A stretch of DNA of 12,718 nt from Sulfuritalea sp. (GTDB taxonomy: Bacteria; Pseudomonadota; Gammaproteobacteria; Burkholderiales; Rhodocyclaceae). The DNA lies in contig JAIPCS010000095.1 of assembly GCA_021738105.1 (NCBI GenBank), positions 1-12,718 on the forward strand, in the 5' to 3' direction. Below are positions 1 to 7,854 of the stretch, one piece after another; positions within the stretch are counted from its first letter, which is position 1, and every line of letters begins with the position of its first letter. Under the pieces are notes generated by a model. The model worked only from the letters and a program-made list of their open reading frames with translations, was not told where the DNA came from and did no database searches. The translations under genes were made by a program, and so were the position numbers.

Positions 1-287
1 ATGTTCTGACGCACTGACATGTGCGGGTATAGCGCGTAGTTCTGGAACACCATGGCGATGTCGCGATCCTTGGGTTCGATCAGGTTGACCACCCGGTCGC
101 CAATCGCGATGTCACCCGACGTCACCGTTTCCAGTCCGGCGATCATGCGCAACAGGGTGGATTTTCCGCAACCGGAGGGTCCAACCATGACCATGAATTC
201 GCCGTCGGCGACTTCGGTGCTGATACCGTGGATCACCTGCAGGTCCGAATAGGATTTGTGCACCTCCCGCAACGACACGCTCGCCAT
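1..287 (-). CDS. ugpC: UgpC-type ABC transporter ATP-binding subunit (partial, N-terminal 95 residues)
   Basis: This is the ATPase that powers the sn-glycerol-3-phosphate-type importer encoded just upstream; it acts on the cytoplasmic face of the inner membrane. The 95 visible codons start [13 protein letters not shown], the usual beginning of MalK/UgpC-class ATPases. They contain the Walker A motif GPSGCGKST at residues 36-44 and the Q-loop [13 protein letters not shown] with Q82. The signature, Walker B and C-terminal regulatory (TOBE) regions lie beyond the left edge of the window. The ATG (287-285) directly follows the TAG of ugpE with no spacer, and GGAG sits about 6 nt upstream inside ugpE, so translation is probably coupled. 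Another sugar-type (MalK-like) ATPase would look the same in this fragment; the ugp name rests on the neighbours. Confidence 0.92.
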   Translation of the reverse strand, partial: MASVSLREVHKSYSDLQVIHGISTEVADGEFMVMVGPSGCGKSTLLRMIAGLETVTSGDIAIGDRVVNLIEPKDRDIAMVFQNYALYPHMSVRQN

Positions 288-1136
288 CTATTTCTCCGTT
301 TCCACAAGGCCCTTGACGAACCATTTCTGCATCAGCACGACCACCAACACCGGTGGAATCATCGCCAGCATGGCGGTTGCCATGACCAGATGCCACTCGG
401 TCAGCGCGTCACCGCTGACGATCATGCGCTTGATGCCAATGACCGTCGTATACATGCTTTCCTGGGTGGTAATCAGGAGCGGCCAGAGGTACTGGTTCCA
501 GCCATAGTTGAACTGAATCACGAACAGCGCGGCCATGCTGGTCTTTGACAGCGGTAACAGCACATCAAAGAAGAAACGCATCGGCCCGGCACCATCGATC
601 CGCGCGGCCTCGGCAAGTTCATCAGGGATGGTCATGAAGAACTGGCGGAAAAGAAAGGTTGCCGTTGCCGAGGCGATCAGGGGCAAGGTCAAGCCGGTGT
701 AGGTATCAAGCAGACCCAGGTCGGCGACGACCTTGAAGGTCGGAATGATCCGTACCTCGACAGGCAGCATCAGGGTGATGAAGATCATCCAGAAGAAAAA
801 ATTGCGCAAGGGAAAACGAAAATAGACGATCGCGAAAGAGGCGATGATGGAAATCGTGATTTTGCCGAAGGCGATTCCCAGCGCCATGATCAAACTGTTC
901 AACATCATGCGACCGACAGGCGCTGAAGCGCCGCGCTCGGAACCCGCAGTCAGTGCCTGGGAATAGTTGTCCCACAGGTGCGAACCGGGCAGCAACGGCA
1001 TGGGTACGGTGATTATCTCGTCCAGTGTCAACGTCGATGCGACAAACGCGACATAGAGTGGAAAAGCAACCAGCAAGATTCCGATAATGAGAATGGCATG
1101 AGCAAGAATATCCAGCCAGCGACGATTCTCGATCAT
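288..1136 (-). CDS. ugpE: Glycerol-3-phosphate ABC transporter permease UgpE
   Basis: This is the second inner-membrane permease of the importer. Its 282 residues match the usual UgpE length (about 281). It has roughly six hydrophobic segments, at about residues 10-33, 78-104, 112-125, 148-168, 200-222 and 252-270. The EAA loop that docks on the ATPase is clear at residues 176-195 ([10 protein letters not shown] then [10 protein letters not shown]). The start is ATG at 1136-1134 and overlaps the TGA of ugpA by one base (TGATG). AAGGTG in the end of ugpA can serve as ribosome binding site. This is typical translational coupling within one operon. MalG-family permeases for other substrates share this fold, so substrate identity comes from the whole cassette rather than from this subunit. 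Confidence 0.95.
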   Translation of the reverse strand: MIENRRWLDILAHAILIIGILLVAFPLYVAFVASTLTLDEIITVPMPLLPGSHLWDNYSQALTAGSERGASAPVGRMMLNSLIMALGIAFGKITISIIASFAIVYFRFPLRNFFFWMIFITLMLPVEVRIIPTFKVVADLGLLDTYTGLTLPLIASATATFLFRQFFMTIPDELAEAARIDGAGPMRFFFDVLLPLSKTSMAALFVIQFNYGWNQYLWPLLITTQESMYTTVIGIKRMIVSGDALTEWHLVMATAMLAMIPPVLVVVLMQKWFVKGLVETEK

Positions 1137-2017
1137 CAGTAATGCACCTTGCGTTCCATGTAGCGGAACTGAATCACGGTTAGCCCGATCACGATGGCCA
1201 TGAGGATGGTCGATTGCGCCGATGAACCTCCCAGATCTGCCGCTTTGACGCCGTCATAGTAGGCCTTGTAGACAAGAATCTGAGTCGCTCCGGCGGGGCC
1301 GCCTTCCGTGATCGCGTCGATCACGCCGAAGGTGTCGAAGAATGCATAGACGATATTCACGACCACCAGAAAAAAAGTGGTGGGAGACAGCAGCGGGAAA
1401 ATGATGGTCCAGAAACGACGACCGGGCCCCGCACCGTCAATTGCCGCCGCTTCGATCAGCGATTTCGGGATCGATTGCAGACCCGCGAGAAAGAACAGAA
1501 AGTTGTAACTGATCTGCTTCCACACCGACGCGATCACCACCAGCAACATTGCCTGTTCACCGTTGAGCACCCAGTTCCAGTGGATGCCGATCTGTGTCAG
1601 TCCATAGGTGACGATGCCAACAGATGGCGCGAAAAGAAACGCCCAGAGTGCACCAGCCACCGCGGGTGCGACCGCATAGGGCCAGATCAGCAAAGTCTTG
1701 TAGGCAAGTGCACCTTTGATCACGCGATCCGCCATGGTTGCCAGCATCAGGGCGATGGCTATTGCGAAAAATGCGACCAATGCACTGAATACAGCGGTGA
1801 CCTTGAATGAATCCAGGTAGTGCGAATCGGCAAACAGGGCGCGGAAATTTTCCAGGCCGACGAATTGCGTATGAAGGCCAAACGCGTCCTGCAACTGGAA
1901 CGAATACCAGATGGCCTGAAATGCGGGCCAGAAAAAGAAGATGACCGTGATTGCAATCTGTGGTGCAACCAAGGCGTAAGGCAACCACGCCGAGCGGAAA
2001 ACTACGCGTTTCTCCAT
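1136..2017 (-). CDS. ugpA: Glycerol-3-phosphate ABC transporter permease UgpA
   Basis: This is the first permease subunit of the importer. It is 293 residues long, close to the roughly 295 usual for UgpA. The N-terminus ([20 protein letters not shown]) leads into the first membrane span at about 13-37. Further spans lie at about 74-97, 108-132, 155-180, 206-228 and 268-285. The EAA loop [20 protein letters not shown] occupies residues 189-208. Residues just after it ([22 protein letters not shown]) are characteristic of the MalF/UgpA class. The gene begins 28 bp after the ugpB stop with only a weak GAGCGGA ribosome site, and overlaps ugpE by one base, so it is read with both. Confidence 0.95.
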   Translation of the reverse strand: MEKRVVFRSAWLPYALVAPQIAITVIFFFWPAFQAIWYSFQLQDAFGLHTQFVGLENFRALFADSHYLDSFKVTAVFSALVAFFAIAIALMLATMADRVIKGALAYKTLLIWPYAVAPAVAGALWAFLFAPSVGIVTYGLTQIGIHWNWVLNGEQAMLLVVIASVWKQISYNFLFFLAGLQSIPKSLIEAAAIDGAGPGRRFWTIIFPLLSPTTFFLVVVNIVYAFFDTFGVIDAITEGGPAGATQILVYKAYYDGVKAADLGGSSAQSTILMAIVIGLTVIQFRYMERKVHY

Positions 2018-2045
2018 TCCGCTCGGCCTACCGTAGCGACTGGCG

Positions 2046-3356
2046 TTACTTGTTTGAAGCCTGGAACTTGCGAAGGATGATATTGCCCCGGCTTACCGCA
2101 TCGTCAAGCGCCGCTTTTGCGCTTTTCTTGCCTTGCAACACGAGTTCCATTTCCTCTTCAATGAGCTCCCGGCCCTGCACAAAATTGCCGAAGCGCAGGC
2201 CTTTGGAGTTTGCAGTAGGCGGCTTGTTGTTCAACTCACGGATCGCGATGTCGCCGCCGGGATTTTTTTCATAGTAGCCTGACTTCTTGGTCAGCTCGAA
2301 CGCCGCCTTGGTGATCGGCACGTACCCGGTTGCGATATGCCAGTCCATCTGAACTTCGGGGCGCGACAGATAGGCGAAGAATTTCGCCACACCTTTGTAT
2401 TCATCCGTTTTCTTTCCGGAGAGCACCCACAGCGTTGCACCGCCGATGATTGAATTCTGTGGTGCCCCGGCGACATCGTCGTGATAAGGCAGGAAGCCCG
2501 TTGCAAACTCGAACTTGGCGCCCTTGCGGACCTTGCCCAGCGCCGAGGAGCTGGAGCTCAGCATCGCGCATTCGCCACTGATAAAGCGAGCCTCACCTTC
2601 GTTCTTGCGGCCCGAATAGGTATACAGACCGTTCTTGGCAAAATCGCCGAGCATGGTCAGATGCTTCACGTGCAAGGGCGAGTTGATCTTGAACTCTGTA
2701 TCAAAGCCGGCCATGCCGTTTTGCTTGGTGCCGATCGGTATATTGTGCCAGGCGCTGAAGTTCTCGATGTGCACCCAGGACGGCCAGCCGGTGGTGTAGG
2801 CGCAAGTCTGACCAGAAGCCTTGAGCTTTTCCGCCACGGTGGCGAATTCTTTCCAGGTCTTCGGTGCCACGGGATCCAGTCCGGCCTTTTTGAACGTATC
2901 CACGTTAATGTAGAAAATCGCGGTCGAACTGTTGAACGGCATCGACAGCATGCGGCCCTTGCTGTCGGAGTAGTAGCCGGTAACGGCAGGCAGATAAGCG
3001 TTCTGGTCGAACTTCTCGCCGCCCAGTTCCATGATTTGATAGACCGGCTTGACCGCGCCCTTGGCGGCCATCATCGTCGCTGTTCCTACCTCGAACACCT
3101 GCACGATATGCGGTGCTTTGCCGGCCCGAAACGCCGCGATTGCCGCGGTCATCGATTCCGGATAGCTGCCTTTGTAAACCGGGACCAGCGTGTAGTCTTT
3201 CTGGCTGTCATTGAAGCCCTTGGCTATCTCGTTAACTTTGTCATTGTGTTGCCCGCTCATCGAATGCCACCACTGAATCTCTGTATTGGCATAGGCAGCC
3301 GAGGTCCCAACAATGCAAGCAACAGTAATCGCCAAACATGATTTTTGGAATTTCAT
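2046..3356 (-). CDS. ugpB: Periplasmic sn-glycerol-3-phosphate-binding protein UgpB
   Basis: This is the solute receptor that captures glycerol-3-phosphate or its diesters in the periplasm and delivers them to UgpAE. The 436 residues match the family's usual length (about 438). A Sec signal peptide is clear: MKFQKSC, a hydrophobic stretch at 8-20, and likely cleavage after AYA (residue 23). The mature protein begins [12 protein letters not shown], the WHSM start typical of Ugp[16 protein letters not shown] and the C-terminal RKFQASNK region also fit the extracellular solute-binding family 1. The ATG at 3356-3354 is preceded by GAGGAGA about 6 nt upstream. It is the first gene of the ugpBAEC operon. 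No convincing Pho box was found upstream, although ugp is a Pho regulon member in E. coli. Confidence 0.95.
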   Translation of the reverse strand: MKFQKSCLAITVACIVGTSAAYANTEIQWWHSMSGQHNDKVNEIAKGFNDSQKDYTLVPVYKGSYPESMTAAIAAFRAGKAPHIVQVFEVGTATMMAAKGAVKPVYQIMELGGEKFDQNAYLPAVTGYYSDSKGRMLSMPFNSSTAIFYINVDTFKKAGLDPVAPKTWKEFATVAEKLKASGQTCAYTTGWPSWVHIENFSAWHNIPIGTKQNGMAGFDTEFKINSPLHVKHLTMLGDFAKNGLYTYSGRKNEGEARFISGECAMLSSSSSALGKVRKGAKFEFATGFLPYHDDVAGAPQNSIIGGATLWVLSGKKTDEYKGVAKFFAYLSRPEVQMDWHIATGYVPITKAAFELTKKSGYYEKNPGGDIAIRELNNKPPTANSKGLRFGNFVQGRELIEEEMELVLQGKKSAKAALDDAVSRGNIILRKFQASNK

Positions 3357-3571
3357 GAAGTTTCTCCTCAGATTGCGCCGATATCGATAATTAGGTCCTT
3401 GCCAGCCGGCGTTCGATGTTTAGTATAGCTTTATTCCAATGCAGTTTTGTTCACTTTTCTTTCAGCTCCAAGACGATTGAATCAAGCAGATTCAAGCACC
3501 AGAAGGCTACAGTCTGATTACAATCCGCCACTGTGTACTTTTCCCAATATCGATCCCCGCAAAGGCCCATC
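3357..3571. promoter_or_regulatory. Divergent intergenic region between ugpB and the FKBP gene
   Basis: This 215-bp stretch must carry the promoters for the ugp operon (leftward) and the FKBP gene (rightward). On the minus strand the best sigma-70 element I see is an isolated TATACT at 3427-3422, about 66 bp before the ugpB start, without a good -35 hexamer. That pattern fits an activator-dependent promoter, but this is inference. AAAGG at 3561-3565 is the likely ribosome site for the FKBP start at 3572. No RNA gene or repeat is apparent. Confidence 0.4.
3422..3427 (-). promoter_or_regulatory. Candidate -10 hexamer of the ugp operon
   Basis: TATACT on the minus strand matches the sigma-70 -10 consensus at five of six positions. 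It is 66 bp upstream of the ugpB ATG. The sequence 16-18 bp further upstream (around ACAAAA) is a poor -35, so the promoter would need an activator. Position-only evidence. Confidence 0.3.
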
Positions 3572-3982
3572 ATGAAGACGCTGTCCCTCGTCACTGCTGC
3601 AATCCTCGTCACTTTCTCCACGCTCACCGTGGCCGCCGCGCCCAAGGAAGCAAAGACCGCTTCCGGATTGGGCATCACCTTGCTCACCGAGGGTGCGGGT
3701 GCGCAACCGAAGGCTACCGACACGGTAAAAGTTCACTACCGGGGCACGCTGACCAATGGCAAGGAATTCGACAGCTCTTATGGTCGCGGACAACCCGCCA
3801 CGTTTCCCTTGAATCGGGTGATCAAATGCTGGACCGAAGGTGTGCAGATGATGAAGGTCGGCGCCAAGGCCAAGCTGGTGTGCCCGTCGAATCTGGCCTA
3901 CGGTCCGCGTGGAATTCCGGGCACGATCCCGCCCGACGCCACCCTGGTTTTTGAAGTCGAGTTGCTCGAAATCCTCAAATAG
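3572..3982 (+). CDS. Exported FKBP-type peptidyl-prolyl cis-trans isomerase
   Basis: It catalyses cis-trans isomerisation of prolyl bonds, helping proteins fold, here outside the cytoplasm. The 136-residue product has a signal peptide (MKTLSLVTAAILVTFSTLTVAAA) with likely cleavage near residue 23. One FKBP domain follows, at about 32-136. Active-site residues are all visible: Y56 (HYRGTL), F66 and D67 (EFDSSYGRG), V83-I84, W87, Y110 (NLAYGPRG) and F127. Wild-type FKBP folds end in VFEVELLEI as here. The ATG at 3572 is chosen because it begins a proper signal peptide and has AAAGG 6 nt upstream; an in-frame upstream start at 3533 would bury the signal. It lacks the N-terminal dimerisation domain of FkpA/Mip, so I give no symbol. 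It converges on metK with a 16-bp gap. Confidence 0.95.
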   Translation: MKTLSLVTAAILVTFSTLTVAAAPKEAKTASGLGITLLTEGAGAQPKATDTVKVHYRGTLTNGKEFDSSYGRGQPATFPLNRVIKCWTEGVQMMKVGAKAKLVCPSNLAYGPRGIPGTIPPDATLVFEVELLEILK

Positions 3983-3990
3983 CGAATCGC

Positions 3991-4009
3991 CCGCCGGTTC
4001 AGCCGGTGG
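3991..4009. terminator. Possible stem-loop between the convergent FKBP gene and metK
   Basis: CCGCCGG (3991-3997), loop TTCAG, CCGGTGG (4003-4009) form a 7-bp stem with one G-T wobble. It lies 9 bp after the FKBP stop and contains the metK stop codon. There is no T-run on either side, so it would be a weak or Rho-assisted terminator at best. Confidence 0.25.
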
Positions 4010-5195
4010 CCGACACTGCCTCGACGCGCTGCCTGAGTGCGTCGACCTGATCGGTTCGCTCCCAGTTCAGTTCGATATCGCTGCGGCCGAAATGTCCGTA
4101 GGCGGCGGTCTGACGATAGATCGGCCGCGCCAGATCGAGCATGGCAATGATGCCGCTGGGGGTCAGACGGAAAACCGCTCTCACCGCGGCCTCCAGCGTC
4201 TGGTAGGGCACGCTTCCCGTGCCTTGTGTATCGATCATCACCGACACCGGATCGGCGACCCCGATGGCATAGGCGATCTGCACCAGGCAGCGCCGGGCAA
4301 AACCGGCGGCAACGATGTTCTTGGCAATATAGCGGGCCATATACGTGGCCGATCGATCAACCTTGCTCGGATCCTTGCCGGAAAAAGCGCCGCCACCGTG
4401 TGGGCAGGCACCGCCATAGGTATCGACAATGATCTTGCGCCCGGTGAGCCCGGTGTCGCCATTTGGCCCGCCAATTTCGAAAGGACCCGCGGGATTGACC
4501 CAGATGCGAAAGTCCGCCGTGCGCAGCGATGCTGGCAGCAGTGGCTCGATGATCTCGCGCGTGACCTCGCCGGCCACCCAGGCCGGGTCGAGATCGCGAG
4601 CGATCTGAGTTGAAATCACCACGTCGTTGACGCCGACCACGCGATGTCCGTCGTAACGCGCTGTCACCTGACTTTTTGCATCGGGGCGCAGCCAGGGTAG
4701 CGCACCACTTCTCCTGAGTTCGGCCTGGCGTTGTACCAGGCGATGCGCCAGCCAGATCGGGTAAGGCATCAAGTCCGGTGTTTCGTCGCAGGCGTAGCCG
4801 AACATCAGGCCCTGATCGCCGGCGCCAAGCTGACCGTCAGCGTGCACCACGCCCTTGTTGATCTGGATCGACTGATGATTGAAGCGCACCTGAACTTCAC
4901 AACGCTCGGGATCAATACCGGTCGTCGCGTCGGTATAACCCGCGTCGCGCAGTACCTGACGGGCGATCTGTTCGGCACGATCATGAACCGCGTCGAACAG
5001 AGCTTCGTCACGGGTTCGGAATTCACCGGCAATGACCACCAGATTGTCTGCCACCAGCGTCTCGCAGGCGACCTTTGCTGTCGATTCTCCCGCTAGAAAA
5101 GCATCAAGAATCGCGTCCGAAATCTGGTCGGCCAGTTTGTCCGGGTGGCCTTCCGAAACGGATTCGGAAGTGAACAAGTAGGTTCTGGCGCTCAT
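3999..5195 (-). CDS. metK: S-adenosylmethionine synthase (divergent MetK)
   Basis: It makes S-adenosylmethionine from methionine and ATP in the cytoplasm. The 398 residues slightly exceed the usual 380-390. Family hallmarks are present: GHPDK at 16-20, ACET with E45, E58, the ATP motif [12 protein letters not shown] at 124-135, PDAK at 171-174, TGRK at 251-254, and the P-loop-like GGGAFSGKD at 267-275 followed by PSKVDRS. It departs from ordinary bacterial MetK at residues 59-122. There the near-universal QSPDI of the active-site flexible loop is replaced by QSIQI (108-112). NPTGRF is also replaced by NPAGPF (234-239). All other catalytic residues look intact, so it is probably active. The ATG lies 3 bp after the stop of the alcohol dehydrogenase gene with only a weak ribosome site, implying coupled expression. 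It may be a secondary MetK paralogue. Confidence 0.93.
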   Translation of the reverse strand: MSARTYLFTSESVSEGHPDKLADQISDAILDAFLAGESTAKVACETLVADNLVVIAGEFRTRDEALFDAVHDRAEQIARQVLRDAGYTDATTGIDPERCEVQVRFNHQSIQINKGVVHADGQLGAGDQGLMFGYACDETPDLMPYPIWLAHRLVQRQAELRRSGALPWLRPDAKSQVTARYDGHRVVGVNDVVISTQIARDLDPAWVAGEVTREIIEPLLPASLRTADFRIWVNPAGPFEIGGPNGDTGLTGRKIIVDTYGGACPHGGGAFSGKDPSKVDRSATYMARYIAKNIVAAGFARRCLVQIAYAIGVADPVSVMIDTQGTGSVPYQTLEAAVRAVFRLTPSGIIAMLDLARPIYRQTAAYGHFGRSDIELNWERTDQVDALRQRVEAVSATG

Positions 5196-5198
5196 CGC

Positions 5199-6326
5199 CT
5201 AGAACAAAATCACCTGACGCACGGCTTCGCCTGCGGCCAGGCGGTCAAAGCCTTCGTTGATCTGGTCGAGCGTCAGACGATGCGTGATCAGCTTGTCCAC
5301 GGGCAGACGGCCGGCCTTGTACAAATCGATGTAGTGCGGAATGTCGCGCGCCGGCACGGCTGAGCCAAGGTAGCTGCCTTTCAGCGTGCGCTCCTCGGCA
5401 ACCAGATTGACGGCCGGGACATTGAATGTATGCGAGGGCGGCGGCAGGCTGCAGGTCACGGTGGTACCGCCGCGCCGGGTGATACGGTAGGCGGCATCGA
5501 GCGCCTTTACCGAACTGGCGGCCTCAATGGCAACATCGACACCGCCGTTGGTGGCGGCCTTGACCTGCGCCTCCAGATCCGGATCGTCAGCGCGAAAGGC
5601 CCGCGTCGCACCCAACGCCAGCGCCATGTCGAGCTTCGACTGCAGGGTATCGATGGCGATGACTTCACGCGCACCGACGGACAGCGCCCCCAGCACCGCC
5701 GACAAACCGACGCCACCGAGGCCCACCACGGCGACGGTCTGGCCGAGACGGGCCTGTGCCGAATTGATCACCGCACCGACACCGGTCAGTACCGCGCAAC
5801 CGAAAATGGCCGCAACGTCCGGCGACAAGTCTGACGCCACCTTGACCACGCTGCCGCGGTTGACCACGGCATGATCGGCGAAACAGGACACACCGACCTG
5901 ATGATTCAGCGGGGTGCCGTCGCCGCGCGACAGATGACGATGACCACCTACCATGGTGCCTGCGGTATTGGCTACGGCACCGGGTTCGCACAACGCCGGC
6001 CGGCCTTCGAGGCAGGGCAGACAGTGGCCGCAACTGGGAACGAATACCAGCGCCACCGTGTCACCGCGCACCAGATCGTCCACGCCGGGACCGACTTCCT
6101 CGACCACACCGGCGGCTTCATGGCCGAGGGCCATGGGCATCGGACGCGGGCGATCGCCATTGACGATCGACAGATCGGAATGACACAGACCGGCGGCCGT
6201 GATTCTGACCAGGACTTCATTCGGACCGGGCCCCGCGAGACTCACTGTCTCGATGGTAATCGGCCGTGATTGCCCATAAGGGCGCGGTTGTTCCATCTGG
6301 CTGAGAACTGCGGCGCGGATTTGCAT
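5199..6326 (-). CDS. Zinc-dependent alcohol dehydrogenase (MDR family)
   Basis: It is a predicted NAD(H)-dependent medium-chain dehydrogenase that interconverts an alcohol and an aldehyde or ketone; the substrate is unknown. From the chosen ATG it has 375 residues. Counting from that start, catalytic zinc ligands are C48, H69 and C177 (GLCHSD, GHEAAG, GCAVLTGVG). Structural zinc ligands are C99, C102, C105 and C113. The Rossmann motif GLGGVG is at 202-207, with D226 at the end of the second strand favouring NAD over NADP. The ATG at 6326 is preferred because it gives the family-like start MQIRAAVL and has AGGTGG 8 nt upstream; a GTG at 6338 would add four residues. It forms a unit with metK (3-bp gap) and diverges from the NlpC gene. 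Its class resembles class III/formaldehyde-type enzymes, but specificity cannot be read here. Confidence 0.9.
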   Translation of the reverse strand: MQIRAAVLSQMEQPRPYGQSRPITIETVSLAGPGPNEVLVRITAAGLCHSDLSIVNGDRPRPMPMALGHEAAGVVEEVGPGVDDLVRGDTVALVFVPSCGHCLPCLEGRPALCEPGAVANTAGTMVGGHRHLSRGDGTPLNHQVGVSCFADHAVVNRGSVVKVASDLSPDVAAIFGCAVLTGVGAVINSAQARLGQTVAVVGLGGVGLSAVLGALSVGAREVIAIDTLQSKLDMALALGATRAFRADDPDLEAQVKAATNGGVDVAIEAASSVKALDAAYRITRRGGTTVTCSLPPPSHTFNVPAVNLVAEERTLKGSYLGSAVPARDIPHYIDLYKAGRLPVDKLITHRLTLDQINEGFDRLAAGEAVRQVILF

Positions 6327-6385
6327 GAGGTTTTCCACCTTGCTTGGGATAATCCGAAGCAGTCTACAGGAATAGATTTGGGCCT

Positions 6386-6946
6386 ATGAAAGCTTCTCCT
6401 CCATCCTGTCGCTCGCTCGTGGCCCTGCTTACCAGTTCCACGCTGGTTCTCAACGCCTGCGGCGTCCTGCCCTTTGATACACGCTCGCACAAGCCGACGT
6501 CGGTAAGAGCAAAAGTCGGCGCTGGCGACACGGAGGGAATGTCGCCCGTTGCCGTGCGCGCAGCCAACGCCAAGGCCAATGACGTGGTGTTGTTCGCGCT
6601 GGGACTGATCGAAACCGGCTATCAATTCGGCGGCAAGAACCCGGAAGCCGGACTGGATTGCAGTGGCCTGGTTACCTACGTCTTCAACACAGCGGCGGAC
6701 ATCCCACTCACCGGTTCCGCTGCGGACCTGGCCCAGCAGGGAACAGTGGTACCGACCGAGCAGTTGCGTCCCGGCGATCTGGTGTTTTTCAATACCCTCA
6801 ACCGGCCCCACTCCCATGTCGGGATCTATATCGGTAACGATCGCTTTATTCACGCGCCCAAAGCGCGGGGCAAAGTGCGCACCGAAAGTCTCAAGAATCG
6901 CTGGTTCGCCACGCGCTTCGAGGAAGGTCGGACCTATTTCGACTAG
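6386..6946 (+). CDS. NlpC/P60-family lipoprotein, predicted peptidoglycan endopeptidase
   Basis: It is a predicted cell-wall hydrolase that cuts peptide stems (D-Glu-diaminopimelate type bonds) and is anchored by lipid. The 186-residue product starts with a lipoprotein signal ending in the lipobox LNAC (residues 22-25), so C25 would be lipidated. The NlpC/P60 domain spans about 64-186. Its catalytic cysteine is C92 in GLDCSGLV, the histidine is H144 in HSHVGIYIG, and the third polar residue is H156 in RFIHAPK. The length fits Spr/MepS-like enzymes. It diverges from the alcohol dehydrogenase across a 59-bp gap. GATAAT at 6348-6353 is a possible -10 there, but the ribosome site (TTGGG) is weak. 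Similar to MepS in design; the exact bond cut is not determinable. Confidence 0.92.
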   Translation: MKASPPSCRSLVALLTSSTLVLNACGVLPFDTRSHKPTSVRAKVGAGDTEGMSPVAVRAANAKANDVVLFALGLIETGYQFGGKNPEAGLDCSGLVTYVFNTAADIPLTGSAADLAQQGTVVPTEQLRPGDLVFFNTLNRPHSHVGIYIGNDRFIHAPKARGKVRTESLKNRWFATRFEEGRTYFD

Positions 6947-6947
6947 A

Positions 6948-6995
6948 CCGCTTGTCCGCTGACGATCGGATATCCGGGGACCAAACCTCAAGCGG
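6948..6995. repeat. Nested dyad after the NlpC gene
   Basis: CCGCTTG (6948-6954) and CAAGCGG (6989-6995) are perfect inverted repeats. Exactly midway between them lies the 10-bp palindrome CGGATATCCG (6967-6976), with 12 nt on each side. The intervening bases hardly pair. It begins 2 bp after the NlpC stop codon. It may be a transcript 3' end structure or a protein site; there is no T-run. Confidence 0.3.
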
Positions 6996-7075
6996 AATCA
7001 CGGGGCCGCTGTCGGTAGCCAGGCAACGAGTGCGCATCCGCTTAGGCCTCAAGTATCGCTGTATGATCAGGCCCT

Positions 7076-7094
7076 ATTATCGTTTCACGATAAT
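7076..7094. promoter_or_regulatory. 19-bp perfect palindrome upstream of bacteriohemerythrin
   Basis: ATTATCGT-TTC-ACGATAAT is an 8-bp perfect inverted repeat with a 3-nt centre. It is AT-rich in a GC-richer context and ends 66 bp before the hemerythrin ATG. Short spacer, perfect arms and lack of a following T-run argue for a dimeric-repressor or activator operator more than a terminator. I do not recognise the regulator. Confidence 0.4.
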
Positions 7095-7160
7095 GACGCT
7101 GCTTCGGGTTCGTTGACCGCTGTATATCGCCGTGCATTCACAACTGATACCATTTCAATC

Positions 7161-7565
7161 ATGATCAAATGGACGCCCGCCCTCAGCACCGGAGTTTCAG
7201 CGCTCGACGAACAGCATCAGCAGATATTCCAGTGGCTCGCCGAGCTGGAAAGTGCCGCGCTCGATGAGCGCACCCTTTTTGGTGTGTACGCGATCACCCG
7301 TTTGAATCGTTACATGCGCGAGCACTTCTCCGAAGAAGAAGCCATGATGAAGTCAGCCGGTTTTCCGGATCTCGCCAGACACATGCTCGAGCACGCAGAG
7401 TTTCGCGCCAAACTCGGCGAGTTGCAGATCAAGTCCATTTCCCAGGATATTTCCCTGGATACCGTGAAATTTCTTCAGACTTGGCTGACTAAGCACATAT
7501 CCAAGACCGACATGGCGTATGTGCCTTATCTGAAAAAGGCAAGCGCAGCAGAAACCAGCGGATAA
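7161..7565 (+). CDS. Bacteriohemerythrin
   Basis: It is a soluble non-haem di-iron protein that binds O2 (and can bind NO), used for oxygen carriage, storage or sensing. The 134 residues form a single four-helix hemerythrin domain. All seven iron ligands are visible: H19 (DEQHQQIF), H55 and E59 (HFSEEE), H74 and H78 (HMLEH), H112 and D117 (HISKTD). WTPALSTGVSALDEQH at the N-terminus is typical of bacterial single-domain hemerythrins. The ATG at 7161 is chosen because it gives the canonical MIKWTP start; a TTG at 7113 would add 16 non-conserved residues. No strong ribosome site is seen. Two small genes follow 52 bp downstream on the same strand, so they may be cotranscribed. Confidence 0.93.
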   Translation: MIKWTPALSTGVSALDEQHQQIFQWLAELESAALDERTLFGVYAITRLNRYMREHFSEEEAMMKSAGFPDLARHMLEHAEFRAKLGELQIKSISQDISLDTVKFLQTWLTKHISKTDMAYVPYLKKASAAETSG

Positions 7566-7604
7566 CACCCCGGTATCGAAGGATTCAATATTAACCATCA
7601 GCCC

Positions 7605-7610
7605 AAGGAG
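7605..7610 (+). promoter_or_regulatory. Strong ribosome binding site of the 69-residue small protein
   Basis: AAGGAG sits 7 nt before the ATG at 7618. It is one of the best Shine-Dalgarno matches in the window and is the main reason to accept the small gene as real. Confidence 0.7.
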
Positions 7611-7617
7611 ATCAATC

Positions 7618-7827
7618 ATGGAAGTGGCAGGATCCGCCTCCCCACAGAATGGCAATCTCACCGTTCTTTCCGCAGCAAGCCAGAATTCTCAAACGGACAA
7701 GAATGCCGCGACCAAGCCATCACGCAATGAATCAGAAACGCAAGCAGTGAAATTCAATCAGGCCTCTACCGAGAACCGGCCCACACCGGGTGCCGCTGTC
7801 GGAGGCACCATCAACACCAGCGCTTGA
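7618..7827 (+). CDS. Small hypothetical protein with C-terminal VGGTINTSA
   Basis: I do not recognise this 69-residue protein with confidence. It is rich in Ser, Asn, Thr, Gln and Ala, has one Pro-rich turn (RPTPGA), no cysteine and no membrane segment, and looks disordered. It begins MEVAGSAS and ends VGGTINTSA. That start and end loosely resemble, from memory, the YjfB family of putative motility proteins (MDVSS... with a G-x-x-I-N/D terminus), but the helical middle of that family is not evident. It has a strong AAGGAG ribosome site. It lies 52 bp after bacteriohemerythrin and 27 bp before another small gene whose last residues are nearly the same. The shared tail and the ribosome site support reality; function is unknown. 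Confidence 0.58.
   Translation: MEVAGSASPQNGNLTVLSAASQNSQTDKNAATKPSRNESETQAVKFNQASTENRPTPGAAVGGTINTSA
7798..7827 (+). repeat. 3'-end repeat, copy 1 (VGGTINTSA coding)
   Basis: The 27 bases 7798-7824 match 8161-8187 at 21 positions by eye, and each copy is directly followed by a stop codon. Both are in the same reading frame of adjacent small genes, encoding VGGTINTSA and VGNIINTSA. Confidence 0.6.
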
Positions 7828-7854
7828 GCAAGACAAAAAAAGGATGGGGATCGA

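Noticed and set aside
2481..3341. Plus-strand open frame of 286 codons opposite ugpB
   Set aside because: Shadow of ugpB, which has a signal peptide and family motifs; no ribosome site or domain supports the antisense frame.
3440..3460. Possible Pho box before ugpB (TGAAC and TGCAT on the minus strand)
   Set aside because: The units are 10 bp apart rather than 11 and match TGTCA poorly, so I cannot support a PhoB site although ugp is a Pho regulon operon in E. coli.
6242..6991. Minus-strand open frame of 249 codons opposite the NlpC/P60 gene
   Set aside because: Overlaps the lipoprotein gene with intact catalytic residues and also runs into the alcohol dehydrogenase start; no domain is visible.
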